64,000 nucleotides of DNA from Polynucleobacter sp. HIN5 (lineage in GTDB: Bacteria > Pseudomonadota > Gammaproteobacteria > Burkholderiales > Burkholderiaceae): positions 682,001 through 746,000 of the forward strand of contig NZ_AP028136.1 in assembly GCF_030297555.1 (NCBI RefSeq). The letters are read 5' to 3'. The translations under genes and the position numbers were made by a program. The first letter of the stretch is position 1; every line of letters begins with the position of its first letter. A model generated the notes under the pieces. That model was not told the DNA's origin and searched no databases. It was given only the letters and a program-made list of their open reading frames with translations. This document shows positions 10,851-18,846 of the stretch, piece by piece.

Positions 10851-10949
10851 TTACTTTTCGATCTTTAAGACAGCAAAGGCAGCCTGAAGGCGCTGGGGGT
10901 AAATCCCTTTAAGCGCCTTCACTTTTTCAGGGGTCCACGACCAAAACAT
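10851..10949 (-). CDS. possible 32-residue protein overlying a hairpin
   Basis: An ATG frame of 33 codons lies immediately downstream of, and opposite to, the class V aminotransferase. The predicted product starts MFWSWTPEKVKALKGIYPQ and ends AVLKIEK, an amphipathic helix with ordinary codon use. No ribosome binding site is visible and no start codon lies further upstream in frame. The same bases contain a 9-base-pair hairpin that could be a terminator for the opposite strand, so coding and structural readings compete. Family unknown. Confidence 0.3.
   Translation of the reverse strand: MFWSWTPEKVKALKGIYPQRLQAAFAVLKIEK
10886..10927 (+). terminator. probable rho-independent terminator of the class V aminotransferase gene
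   Basis: A perfect 9-base-pair stem, GAAGGCGCT (10886-10894) with AGCGCCTTC (10912-10920), has extra G/C pairing inside the loop and is followed by a run of five T. It sits 36 bases after the stop codon. It overlaps a possible small reverse-strand frame. Confidence 0.55.
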
Positions 10950-11128
10950 AATTTGAGTTGTGATTCTTATTTGCTATCTGTCAGCCTGGATTGACAGGCT
11001 ACTGCATCCAATTGGCTTGATAGCCAATGTCCTATACAGGTCAAGGCAAAGCAGCGCTGAAACTGGTATAAATGGGGCTTCGCTTTTTTAAAACCATTCC
11101 CAACTAAAACGACAGCGACAGACAAAAT

Positions 11129-12313
11129 ATGCTGAAACTTGACCAACATCCATCGGGTAGACATTTTTTACACATTCCAGGACCCAGTCCGGTTCCCTCA
11201 AGGATCTTACGTGCGATTAGTTATCAAACCATTGATCATCGTGGCCCAGAGTTTGGTGAGTTAGGCCTGCAATTATTGGCTGGTATGCAAACTATTTTTA
11301 AGACCAAGCACCCAGTGATCATTTATCCAAGCTCGGGAACTGGTGCGTGGGAGGGTGCTCTCGTAAATACTCTGTCTCCTGGTGATCTTGTCCTGATGTA
11401 TGAGACCGGTCATTTTGCAACCCTTTGGAATAAGTTGGCCCAACGTTTAGGTATCAAAACTGAGTTTATCGGCTTACCCGGTGCTGAAGGTTGGCGTCAT
11501 GGTGTTGATGCCGCCAAAATTGAAGAGCGCTTAAAGGCTGATACGGGCCATCAAATTAAGGCGGTCTGTGTGGTTCATAACGAGACTTCAACGGGTGTTA
11601 CTTCCAATATCGCTGCGGTACGTAAAGCGATTGATGCGGCAAAACATCCTGCGCTTTTAATGGTCGACACCATCTCGGGTCTGGCCTCAGCGGATTTCCG
11701 TCATGACGAGTGGGGCGTTGATGTGACCGTGAGCGGCTCACAAAAGGGCTTGATGCTCCCACCAGGTATCGGATTTAATGCGATTTCTCCGAAAGCATTG
11801 GAAGCCAGTAAGCGTGCGACCTTGCCAAAAGCCTATTGGGCTTGGGATGAAATTCTGGAGTCTAATAAAACGGGTTATTGGCCCTCGACGCCTGCAACCA
11901 ATTTACTCTATGGCTTGCACGAGGCGATTGAGATGATCTTGAACGAAGGTATGGACAATGTATTTGCTCGCCATCAGCGCCTTGCCAAGGCTTGCCGTGC
12001 TGCAGTTGAGGCATGGGGGTTAGAAGTGCAGTGTAAAGATCCTGCGGTTTACTCCCCGGTATTGACTGGTGTGCGCACCCCAGAAGGTGTCGATGCTGAT
12101 GCCTTGCGTAAATTAATCTTTGAACGCTACAACCTATCCCTTGGTACAGGCTTGGGTAAGGTAAAAGGTCAGTTGTTCCGCATTGGACACTTGGGTGACT
12201 GCAATGAGTTGTCATTGCTTGCCGCCATCAGCGGTTGCGAAATGGGTATGAACCGGTTTGGCATCAAACTCAAAGGCAGCGGTATTCTTGCGGCCCAAGA
12301 GGCTTTGCAGTAA
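11129..12313 (+). CDS. sgaA: serine--glyoxylate aminotransferase
   Basis: 394-residue class V aminotransferase converting serine plus glyoxylate to hydroxypyruvate plus glycine. HIPGPSPVPSRIL at the N-terminus, YPSSGTGAWEGAL near 72, DTISGLASADF near 185 and the PLP-lysine motif SGSQKGLMLPPG near 207 match the Sga/AGT group closely. The enzyme belongs to the serine cycle and to glycolate/photorespiratory metabolism; with ppc two genes upstream, both are conceivable. The leader of about 180 bases contains short inverted repeats but no recognised riboswitch. It converges on cbpM with no gap. Confidence 0.92.
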   Translation: MLKLDQHPSGRHFLHIPGPSPVPSRILRAISYQTIDHRGPEFGELGLQLLAGMQTIFKTKHPVIIYPSSGTGAWEGALVNTLSPGDLVLMYETGHFATLWNKLAQRLGIKTEFIGLPGAEGWRHGVDAAKIEERLKADTGHQIKAVCVVHNETSTGVTSNIAAVRKAIDAAKHPALLMVDTISGLASADFRHDEWGVDVTVSGSQKGLMLPPGIGFNAISPKALEASKRATLPKAYWAWDEILESNKTGYWPSTPATNLLYGLHEAIEMILNEGMDNVFARHQRLAKACRAAVEAWGLEVQCKDPAVYSPVLTGVRTPEGVDADALRKLIFERYNLSLGTGLGKVKGQLFRIGHLGDCNELSLLAAISGCEMGMNRFGIKLKGSGILAAQEALQ

Positions 12314-12622
12314 CTACGATTGATTCAATTGTTTGCGTAGCGCTTCGATCTCCTCGAGGAGGTCAAGCGCCAAAGCAACGCCTGGGGTATTCACTTCCAG
12401 ATCTCGCACTAAACGGCTAGCGATCTTGGCGCGACGCAACGAATGCCCCGTAAAGCGCCATTCACTCTGGCTCGAGCCTTGCGGCTGAAGCACGCCCTCG
12501 GCGACCCATTCTTCTATATGCGTATGGGTAATTGAGCATGCTTGGCAGATTTCAGTCACGGTCAAATGCAGTTGTTCTTCAACGACTACACCCTCTAGTA
12601 ACACTGAACGATTTGTACTCAT
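12314..12622 (-). CDS. cbpM: CbpM-type MerR-like chaperone modulator
   Basis: 102 residues. Partner of the DnaJ-like protein CbpA; CbpM binds the J-domain of CbpA and restrains its co-chaperone and DNA-binding activities. An N-terminal MerR-like helix-turn-helix (TVTEICQACSITHTHIEEWV) is followed by a C-terminal coiled coil (ALALDLLEEIEALRKQLNQ). It lies 11 bases downstream of cbpA in the same direction, the usual cbpAM arrangement. Confidence 0.9.
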   Translation of the reverse strand: MSTNRSVLLEGVVVEEQLHLTVTEICQACSITHTHIEEWVAEGVLQPQGSSQSEWRFTGHSLRRAKIASRLVRDLEVNTPGVALALDLLEEIEALRKQLNQS

Positions 12623-12633
12623 ATCGATTGCTC

Positions 12634-13575
12634 CTAACCGTTTGCACGTGGATTAAATGCAGCAAATGACTTTGCCATTGCTTGATAAGCCTCTTTATCT
12701 GAATCAGAGGCGGCTGGAGGGGTAACCAGCCGAATGGCTGCGTAAAGATCACCTGGCTCTTGACTCGGAATGCCTTTGCCCTTGAGACGGAGTTTCTTGC
12801 CCGCCATGGTATTGGCTGGTATGTTCAATTCAACTTTACCGGTGGGAGTGGGGAGATCGACGGTCGCTCCTAATGCTGCCTCCCAGGGAGCAAGGTTTAA
12901 CTCCACCGTCACGTCCTTGCCATCAACCTTAAACAGGCTGTTTGGTTTGATCACAATCTCTAAATAGAGATCACCCGCTTTGCCATTCCCAAATCCTGGA
13001 CTTCCTTGCCCGGCGAGGCGCAAATGTTGACCGTTTCGAATACCTTTTGGTATTTTGACCTCTAAGGTCCGCTCTTGCATGCGTAGATGACCTTGCTCAT
13101 CCAGCGCAGGCATTTTGAGTCCAATACTTCGTTGCGCACCCAGATACGAATCAACTAAATCAATCTCGATCTTAGCGTGGTGATCTTCACCCGGAATATT
13201 GAACTGTGCGCTTTGTTGATTGGCTTGTTGGGCGCGGCGTCCAAAAATGGATTCGAAGAACTCGCTATGGTCTGGATTAGCACCATCGCCCCAACCATTG
13301 CCCCGAAACTCATAACCGGAGTCCCAGTTGGGTGGGGGATTAAAGCCTTGACCACCTGACCAGTTGCTACCCATCTGATCATAGGCCGCTTTTTTCTCAG
13401 GATCTTTCAAAACGGCATAGGCCTCACCGATTTCCTTAAAGCGCTTTTCGGCATCCGCCTCTTTACTGACGTCAGGGTGATATTTGCGCGCCAGCTTGCG
13501 ATAGGCCTGTTTAATTTGATCAGGTGTTGCAGCTCGTTCAAGGCCGAGTATTTTGTAATAGTCTTGGTATTCCAT
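12634..13575 (-). CDS. cbpA: DnaJ-type curved-DNA-binding chaperone CbpA
   Basis: About 313 residues from the ATG at 13575; the frame is open upstream to a TTG at 13599, but MEYQDYYKILGL is the family N-terminus. The J-domain carries the HPD motif (KYHPDVS) near residue 32, which stimulates DnaK ATPase. A glycine-rich linker (GSNWSGGQGFN) follows, then two DnaJ C-terminal beta domains without the zinc-finger of true DnaJ. It forms an operon with cbpM and diverges from darP. Confidence 0.92.
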   Translation of the reverse strand: MEYQDYYKILGLERAATPDQIKQAYRKLARKYHPDVSKEADAEKRFKEIGEAYAVLKDPEKKAAYDQMGSNWSGGQGFNPPPNWDSGYEFRGNGWGDGANPDHSEFFESIFGRRAQQANQQSAQFNIPGEDHHAKIEIDLVDSYLGAQRSIGLKMPALDEQGHLRMQERTLEVKIPKGIRNGQHLRLAGQGSPGFGNGKAGDLYLEIVIKPNSLFKVDGKDVTVELNLAPWEAALGATVDLPTPTGKVELNIPANTMAGKKLRLKGKGIPSQEPGDLYAAIRLVTPPAASDSDKEAYQAMAKSFAAFNPRANG

Positions 13576-13644
13576 GAATGCACAAAGGAAGTCAATCAAT
13601 AAGCTTCATTTTAATCGGATTAAACCATTCAGTAGAATGGGTAT

Positions 13645-14160
13645 ATGCCTGAAATTGATCCTTTAACTGCTGACGATGATTTACCACCTAGTAAATCAGA
13701 GCTCAAACGTCAAATGGCCGAGCGCCAAAAATTAGCTGAGGCTTTAAGCACCCTCACAAGTGATGCATTAAAGTCGATTCCAATCGATGAAGACTTGCGT
13801 GATGCGATTGCAGAAACGTCACGCGTTCGCTCTTTTGAGGGAATTCGGCGCCATAAGCAATACCTTGGTAAACGGATGCGCGCATTATCGGATGAGGATA
13901 TTGCGGCCATTAAGAGGCAGCTTGAAGTGATTGAGGGGCCTGGTCGGGTCGAAACCGCAAAGTTACATCGCCTAGAGCGCCTACGTGAGCGCTTATTGCA
14001 AAGTGATGAGGCCCTGCAAGAACTTATTACCGAACATCCCACGCTCGATATTCAGAATATTCGTACTCTTATTCGTAATGCGAAGAAGGAGCGAGAGGCT
14101 AACAAACCTCCAAAAGCCTATCGCGAGATTTTTCAATACCTAAGAGAGCTTGAGGCCTAA
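13645..14160 (+). CDS. darP: ribosome-associated protein DarP/YjgA (DUF615)
   Basis: 171 residues, highly charged and helical. The N-terminal SKSELKRQMAERQKLAEAL and the central RRHKQYLGKRMR are hallmarks of the DUF615 family. In E. coli the protein aids late 50S subunit maturation. The stop is immediately followed by the start of the methyltransferase gene, so the two are coupled. The spacer to divergent cbpA is about 70 bases. Confidence 0.92.
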   Translation: MPEIDPLTADDDLPPSKSELKRQMAERQKLAEALSTLTSDALKSIPIDEDLRDAIAETSRVRSFEGIRRHKQYLGKRMRALSDEDIAAIKRQLEVIEGPGRVETAKLHRLERLRERLLQSDEALQELITEHPTLDIQNIRTLIRNAKKEREANKPPKAYREIFQYLRELEA

Positions 14161-14631
14161 ATGAATAAAATCAAACAGGATCGTGGCGAAATCTACGTAT
14201 TGATCCAGGCGGTCTTATTGATCGCGTTATTTTTTGGCCCCGCCGATCTCTTTGGCAAGCCAGAAACTGTTTATTACCCGCTATGGTTGGCTGGAAGAGC
14301 TCTTTTTTATTTAGGATTGGGCATTGCGCTCTGGGCTGCCATTGCCTTGGGGCCCAATCTCACCCCAATGCCAAAACCTAAGCGCAATGGTGAGTTGATC
14401 CAGACAGGGATTTATAAGCTGGTTCGGCACCCGATTTATTTTGGGGTGATTCTATTGAGCTTTGGCTGGGCAGCAACCCTACAAAGTTGGTATACCCTAG
14501 CCGTTGCAATTGCTCTACTCATCTTTTTTGATCTGAAGTCCCGCAAAGAAGAGGAGTGGCTACTGGAAAAATTTCCGAGCTATCAAGACTATCAACAACG
14601 CACCAAGAAACTGATCCCACTGATCTACTAA
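14161..14631 (+). CDS. isoprenylcysteine carboxyl methyltransferase-family membrane protein
   Basis: 156 residues with about four transmembrane helices. The C-terminal NGELIQTGIYKLVRHPIYFG and the later KEEEWLLEKFPSYQDY are the conserved S-adenosylmethionine-binding and catalytic elements of the ICMT/PEMT membrane methyltransferase superfamily. Bacterial members act on unknown small or lipid substrates. The start codon directly abuts the darP stop. It is convergent with the ModE-like regulator gene. Confidence 0.82.
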   Translation: MNKIKQDRGEIYVLIQAVLLIALFFGPADLFGKPETVYYPLWLAGRALFYLGLGIALWAAIALGPNLTPMPKPKRNGELIQTGIYKLVRHPIYFGVILLSFGWAATLQSWYTLAVAIALLIFFDLKSRKEEEWLLEKFPSYQDYQQRTKKLIPLIY

Positions 14632-14644
14632 GTGACTATCCGAT

Positions 14645-15640
14645 TCATTTAAGCGCTTTATACCCCGGTGTTTTATTGGAACGATTCTGGATGGCTTTAA
14701 TGAATGCGATCAGCGTTTTATTACGCCTGAACTCTGGTTTCATGGCGAGATAAAACGTTTCGGTCTCAAGTGGAATGAAGTGCAACTTATACTCTTTGGC
14801 GATGTATTGCAAACCAATTCCGACATCGGCTTGTTCAGCTAAGATGCTGGTCGCAACAGCGCTATGGGTAAACTCCTCGTGACCATATCCTTTAATTAAC
14901 TTAGTCTTCAGACCTTCGCGTTCTAAGAGTCGATCAAGCAAGAGGCGCGTACCCGCACCCTTTTGTCGATTAATCATGCGTACCTCGGGCCGAGCCAGAT
15001 CTCGGATGGATTGAATCCTCAGCGGATTGCCTTTTGCTAACAATAATCCTTGAACGCGCTGCATTAAGGGGACGGTCACCAGACCAGCACGGCGCAGATG
15101 ATCTTCGATGGCTTTAATTTCACCTGGATCCGATACATGAAAACCTGCAATACTTGCTTTGTTCTCGATCAGTCGATCGAGTGCATGCCCCGACCCCATT
15201 GTTTTATAGTCAATTTCATCAAATTTTGAATGAATTTGCTCAATGAGTGGGTCGTTACTAGTACAAAAAATATAACGATCAAGGATTTTTTCTAGATGCT
15301 TAGAGAGCTTTTCGCCAATATCCGCAGCTAAGCGCTGAGCCTCACTAGAAAGCTGTAAATCCAAGCGATCGAGCGAATGAATTAGTAATTGGCCGGCGGG
15401 AGTAATTCTGGAACCGTGCCCCTTAATCCGTTCTAATAGCTTACAGCCCAGTTCTTGCTCAGCCTCTCGCAGTTCATTCCAAACCGTTCGATAGGAGACA
15501 TTGAGGTCCTTTGCAGCGGCTGCAAGGGTACGCCCCTGATCCACACTGCGCAACAAATTACCAATATGCGTTAAGTCGAGGGTACGCTGATGGTAATTTG
15601 GGGTCTTCAGGAGGAGGGTGGGCTGGATCACGAGCTTCAT
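14645..15640 (-). CDS. ModE-like transcription factor with periplasmic-binding-protein-like sensor domain
   Basis: 331 residues. A LysR/ModE-type helix-turn-helix occupies residues 27-90 (TLAAAAKDLNVSYRTVWNEL, then ELGCKLLERIKGHGSRITPAG). The C-terminal 200 residues are a PBP-like domain (DPLIEQIHSKF; RQKGAGTRLLLDRLL; the ADVGIGLQYIA region) rather than the molybdopterin-binding domains of ModE. The fold suggests sensing of an oxyanion or cofactor precursor. It diverges from tupA across a 75-base AT-rich spacer, so it most likely controls that gene and itself. No ribosome binding site is clear at this start. Confidence 0.8.
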   Translation of the reverse strand: MKLVIQPTLLLKTPNYHQRTLDLTHIGNLLRSVDQGRTLAAAAKDLNVSYRTVWNELREAEQELGCKLLERIKGHGSRITPAGQLLIHSLDRLDLQLSSEAQRLAADIGEKLSKHLEKILDRYIFCTSNDPLIEQIHSKFDEIDYKTMGSGHALDRLIENKASIAGFHVSDPGEIKAIEDHLRRAGLVTVPLMQRVQGLLLAKGNPLRIQSIRDLARPEVRMINRQKGAGTRLLLDRLLEREGLKTKLIKGYGHEEFTHSAVATSILAEQADVGIGLQYIAKEYKLHFIPLETETFYLAMKPEFRRNKTLIAFIKAIQNRSNKTPGYKALK

Positions 15641-15658
15641 ATGAATATTTTTGCATAT
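15639..15658. promoter_or_regulatory. candidate operator between the ModE-like regulator and tupA
   Basis: ATATG at 15639-15643 and CATAT at 15654-15658 form an inverted repeat separated by 10 A/T-rich bases. The repeat overlaps the start codon of the regulator and lies about 60 bases before tupA, a suitable place for autoregulation. Short AT-rich repeats arise by chance, so confidence is low. Confidence 0.3.
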
Positions 15659-15715
15659 TGATTATTTAAATCGATCTCTTGATGATAAAACGTTTTCAAA
15701 TAACTATTGATCATC

Positions 15716-16531
15716 ATGAAAAATCTCCGTTCCATTGTTTCGGTATTAACTCTTTCATTCTTGCTTTCTACGGCTGCGTATGCACAAAAGAGCATCGTAG
15801 TTTCATCGACGACCTCGACGGAGCAATCGGGTTTATTTGGTCATATCCTGCCGCCCTTTGAGAAGAAGACCGGGATTCAAGTAAAAGTGGTTGCTGTGGG
15901 AACGGGGCAGGCCCTGGACATTGGTCGTCGTGGGGATGCTGATGTGGTATTTGTTCACGACAGGGTCGCTGAAGAAAAATTTGTTACCGAAGGGTTCGCC
16001 GATAAACGGATTGAAGTGATGTACAACGACTTTGTACTCATTGGTCCAAAGAGTGATCCAGCAAAAATTGCCGGTGGCAAAGACATTCAAGCGGCGCTTA
16101 AGAAAATCGCTGACAGTAAGTCAACCTTTGTATCGCGAGGTGACAAGAGTGGTACCCATGCCGCTGAGTTGCGGTATTGGAAGGGTGCGGATATCGCAGT
16201 ATCAGCTAATTTGCCTTGGTATAAAGAAACTGGATCTGGCATGGGTCCTGCATTAAATACAGCATCCGGCATGAATGGTTATATCTTATCGGACCGGGCA
16301 ACGTGGCTTACCTTTAAGAACCGCGGTGATCTAGCTATTTTGGTGCAAGGCGATCCTAAGCTCTTTAATCAGTATGGTGTGATGCTAGTGAGCTCAGCCA
16401 AATACCCCAATGTCAAAAAAGCCGAAGGCCAGGCATTTGTGGACTGGATTACCTCGAAAGAAGGTCAAGATTCGATAGCTTCCTACAAAGTAGGCGGTGA
16501 GCAGCTATTTTTTCCAAACGCGAAGAAGTAA
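15716..16531 (+). CDS. tupA: periplasmic tungstate/molybdate-binding protein (TupA type)
   Basis: About 271 residues from the ATG at 15716; an upstream in-frame TTG is less likely. A signal peptide ends near STAAYA. The mature start VVSSTTSTEQSGLFGHILP is the TTSTxxSGL oxyanion-binding motif of TupA, and AVGTGQALDIGRRGDADVVF follows as in the family. TupA captures tungstate with high affinity for a TupBC ABC transporter. No permease or ATPase gene follows: the next gene is on the other strand. It is therefore an orphan binding protein here. Confidence 0.87.
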   Translation: MKNLRSIVSVLTLSFLLSTAAYAQKSIVVSSTTSTEQSGLFGHILPPFEKKTGIQVKVVAVGTGQALDIGRRGDADVVFVHDRVAEEKFVTEGFADKRIEVMYNDFVLIGPKSDPAKIAGGKDIQAALKKIADSKSTFVSRGDKSGTHAAELRYWKGADIAVSANLPWYKETGSGMGPALNTASGMNGYILSDRATWLTFKNRGDLAILVQGDPKLFNQYGVMLVSSAKYPNVKKAEGQAFVDWITSKEGQDSIASYKVGGEQLFFPNAKK

Positions 16532-16532
16532 C

Positions 16533-17678
16533 CTAGTAGGTACCAGGCACCAAAATATCGTTGGTGACATTATGGATATCACGGTGGCCAGTAAATGCCA
16601 TCGTGAGATCCAGTTCCTTATGAATAATCTCTAAGCATTTGGTTACGCCTGGGCCGCCCATGGCACCAAGACCATAGAGGAACGAGCGACCAATCATCGT
16701 ACCGCGTGCACCTAATGCCCACGCTTTAAGAACGTCTTGACCTGAACGAATGCCACCATCCATCCAAACCTCGATATCGTTACCAACCGCGTCGACGATC
16801 GGTGGTAGTGCCTGAATACTCGACATTGCACCATCGAGCTGTCGACCGCCGTGATTGGAGACCACAATCGCATCCGCACCTGATCCAACTGCCGCACGCG
16901 CATCCTCTGGATCCAAAATACCTTTAATAATCAGTTTGCCGTCCCAGTGTTTTTTAATCCACTCAACGTCACCCCAATTGAGGCCGGGATCAAACTGTTC
17001 GGCAGTCCATGATGACAAGGAGGACATATTCCCTACACCCGTGGCATGACCAACAATATTTCGGAAGGTGCGGCGTGGCGTTTGTAGCATCCCCATGCAC
17101 CAACGCGGCTTGGTCATCATATTGATGATGTTTGGAATCGTGAGTTTCGGTGGTGCGCTTAAACCATTTTTAATATCTTTGTGACGCTGACCTAAAATTT
17201 GCAAGTCCAAGGTGAGTACGAGTGCCGAACATTTGGCAGCCTTAGCCCGCTCAATCAAGCGTTCAATAAAACCACGATCTTTCATGACGTAGAGTTGGAA
17301 CCAAAATGGTTTCGTGGTTCGTTCAGCCACATCTTCAATCGAGCAAATACTCATGGTTGATAAACAGAAGGGGACACCAAATTTCTCAGCAGCCTGTGCA
17401 GCCAAAATTTCCCCATCGGGGTACTGCATACCGGTTAAGCCGGTGGGTGCCAAAGCAACTGGCATCGCCACCTCTTGGCCGACCATGGTCGTCTTGGTGG
17501 TGCGATTTTGCATATTGACAGCCACCCGTTGGCGTAACTTAATCTTCTGAAAATCCGATTCGTTTGCCCGGTAAGTAGACTCGGTCCATGAACCAGAATC
17601 CGCATAGTCATAGAACATTTTGGGGGTGCGTTTTTGATGGAGAACGCGCAGATCTTCAATATTGGTAATAATGGGCAT
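16533..17678 (-). CDS. FMN-dependent alpha-hydroxy-acid dehydrogenase (L-lactate dehydrogenase type)
   Basis: 381 residues. Oxidises an (S)-2-hydroxy acid, most often L-lactate, passing electrons to quinone; glycolate or other hydroxy acids are alternatives. Motifs are the N-terminal FYDYADSGSWTE, ALAPTGLTGMQYPDGE (FMN), the active-site histidine/arginine in VVSNHGGRQLDGA near residue 275, and DGGIRSGQDVLKA. Glycolate oxidase activity would fit the neighbouring glyoxylate aminotransferases but cannot be read from sequence. It diverges from the haloacid dehalogenase gene. Confidence 0.88.
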   Translation of the reverse strand: MPIITNIEDLRVLHQKRTPKMFYDYADSGSWTESTYRANESDFQKIKLRQRVAVNMQNRTTKTTMVGQEVAMPVALAPTGLTGMQYPDGEILAAQAAEKFGVPFCLSTMSICSIEDVAERTTKPFWFQLYVMKDRGFIERLIERAKAAKCSALVLTLDLQILGQRHKDIKNGLSAPPKLTIPNIINMMTKPRWCMGMLQTPRRTFRNIVGHATGVGNMSSLSSWTAEQFDPGLNWGDVEWIKKHWDGKLIIKGILDPEDARAAVGSGADAIVVSNHGGRQLDGAMSSIQALPPIVDAVGNDIEVWMDGGIRSGQDVLKAWALGARGTMIGRSFLYGLGAMGGPGVTKCLEIIHKELDLTMAFTGHRDIHNVTNDILVPGTY

Positions 17679-17772
17679 GATGAGTTCTTCTCAGGTTAAT
17701 ACGATTGACTGTATCGGACAGACTAACGATTTGTCTATTATGAATGATCCTAACTAAACCCTAAGCCCCAAG

Positions 17773-18474
17773 ATGAAACCATCCGTACTAGCCTTTGATG
17801 TATTTGGAACTGTAGTCGATTGGCACGGCTCGATTGCGGCTGAGGTCGCCCAACTGATTCCCCAGATAGACCCTATTGCATTTGCAAGCGCCTGGCGGTC
17901 TGGCTATAAGCCTGCTATGGCTCGAGTTCGTAGTGGCGAGTTGGGCTGGACTCGGATTGACGATCTGCATCGGATGATTTTGGATCAGGTGCTAGATGAT
18001 CTAAAAATTGATCATCTAACCGAAGCCCAAAAGAAGCGTCTCAATCTCGCCTGGCATCGTTTAAAACCATGGCCAGATACGGTGCGCGGTTTAACGCTCC
18101 TAAAACAAGACTTTACGATCGTGACTCTGTCAAATGGTAATTTAGGTTTGCTTGCCAATATGGCAAAAAATGGCGGCTTACCTTGGGATCTGATTCTCTC
18201 CGCTGAGGTATTTCGGCACTACAAGCCCGATCCAGAAACCTATCTGGGTGTTTGCCAAACCTTTGATCTAGAGCCCCACGATGTGATGCTAGTTGCTGCT
18301 CACAAGGACGATTTGGAGGCCGCTCACGCGTGTGGCTTGCAAACGGCATTTATTGAACGCCCTCATGAGTTTGGGCCAAAGATAACCCGAACAGACCTTG
18401 GGCAAGAGTCCTGGACGACCTACCACGCCAAAGACTTTATCGACCTATCAGCGCAACTCAAAGCCGCCTCGTAA
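17773..18474 (+). CDS. type II haloacid dehalogenase-like hydrolase
   Basis: 233 residues of the HAD superfamily. The nucleophile aspartate is in LAFDVFGTVVDW at residue 9, motif II is VTLSNGN near 118, and motif III/IV around HYKPDPETY and LVAAHKDDLEAA. This motif set is that of (S)-2-haloacid dehalogenases, which release 2-hydroxy acids; many annotated members have other substrates. The divergent neighbour oxidises 2-hydroxy acids, so a shared catabolic route is possible. Confidence 0.85.
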   Translation: MKPSVLAFDVFGTVVDWHGSIAAEVAQLIPQIDPIAFASAWRSGYKPAMARVRSGELGWTRIDDLHRMILDQVLDDLKIDHLTEAQKKRLNLAWHRLKPWPDTVRGLTLLKQDFTIVTLSNGNLGLLANMAKNGGLPWDLILSAEVFRHYKPDPETYLGVCQTFDLEPHDVMLVAAHKDDLEAAHACGLQTAFIERPHEFGPKITRTDLGQESWTTYHAKDFIDLSAQLKAAS

Positions 18475-18478
18475 AATA

Positions 18479-18492
18479 ATGATCTAGATCAA
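18479..18492. promoter_or_regulatory. candidate FNR/CRP-family binding site
   Basis: TGATCTAGATCA (18480-18491) is a perfect 12-base palindrome. The 14-mer ATGATCTAGATCAA matches the FNR/Anr consensus TTGAT-N4-ATCAA at nine of ten defined positions. It lies about 50 bases upstream of the HMA-protein start, suitable for an oxygen-regulated promoter. No FNR gene is in the window. Confidence 0.4.
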
Positions 18493-18541
18493 ACCTAAGT
18501 CCGAAGAAAAGATCATACTGAGAAAATAAACGGAGAATCCT

Positions 18542-18817
18542 ATGGCAAACCTAACCATTGAAATTGAGAACCTAAAATGCGGCGGTTGTGAGAACACCAT
18601 CGTAAAAGGCTTAAAAGCGATTACGGGTGTTCAAGCGGTGACAGTCGATCATGCAAACAGAGCCGTTGTTCTGGATGCAGACTCTCGTTTGCGCCAGCAG
18701 ATTGTCGATAAGTTGCTAAGTATGGGCTACCCAGAAAAGGGTTCTGTAGCAGGTCTTGATAAAGGAATTGCAACCGCTAAATCATTTGTGAGTTGCGCGA
18801 TCGGCCGCATTAGCTAA
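18542..18817 (+). CDS. heavy-metal-associated (HMA) domain protein
   Basis: 91 residues with a CopZ-like ferredoxin fold. The metal site is KCGGCENTI near residue 13: a CxxC pair is present, but the usual GM before the first cysteine is replaced by NLK. No signal peptide, so it should act in the cytoplasm as a copper chaperone or metal sensor. A third cysteine lies near the C-terminus (FVSCAIG). A purine-rich GGAGAATCCT precedes the ATG. The FNR-like palindrome upstream suggests oxygen-responsive expression. Confidence 0.8.
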   Translation: MANLTIEIENLKCGGCENTIVKGLKAITGVQAVTVDHANRAVVLDADSRLRQQIVDKLLSMGYPEKGSVAGLDKGIATAKSFVSCAIGRIS

Positions 18818-18846
18818 GTGGTCCATCAATCGGCTAAGATGCCAGG

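Noticed and set aside
10983..11000. Inverted repeat AGCCTG/CAGGCT upstream of sgaA as a riboswitch or tRNA-like element
   Set aside because: The stem is only 6 base pairs with no conserved core of a known riboswitch and no tRNA features.
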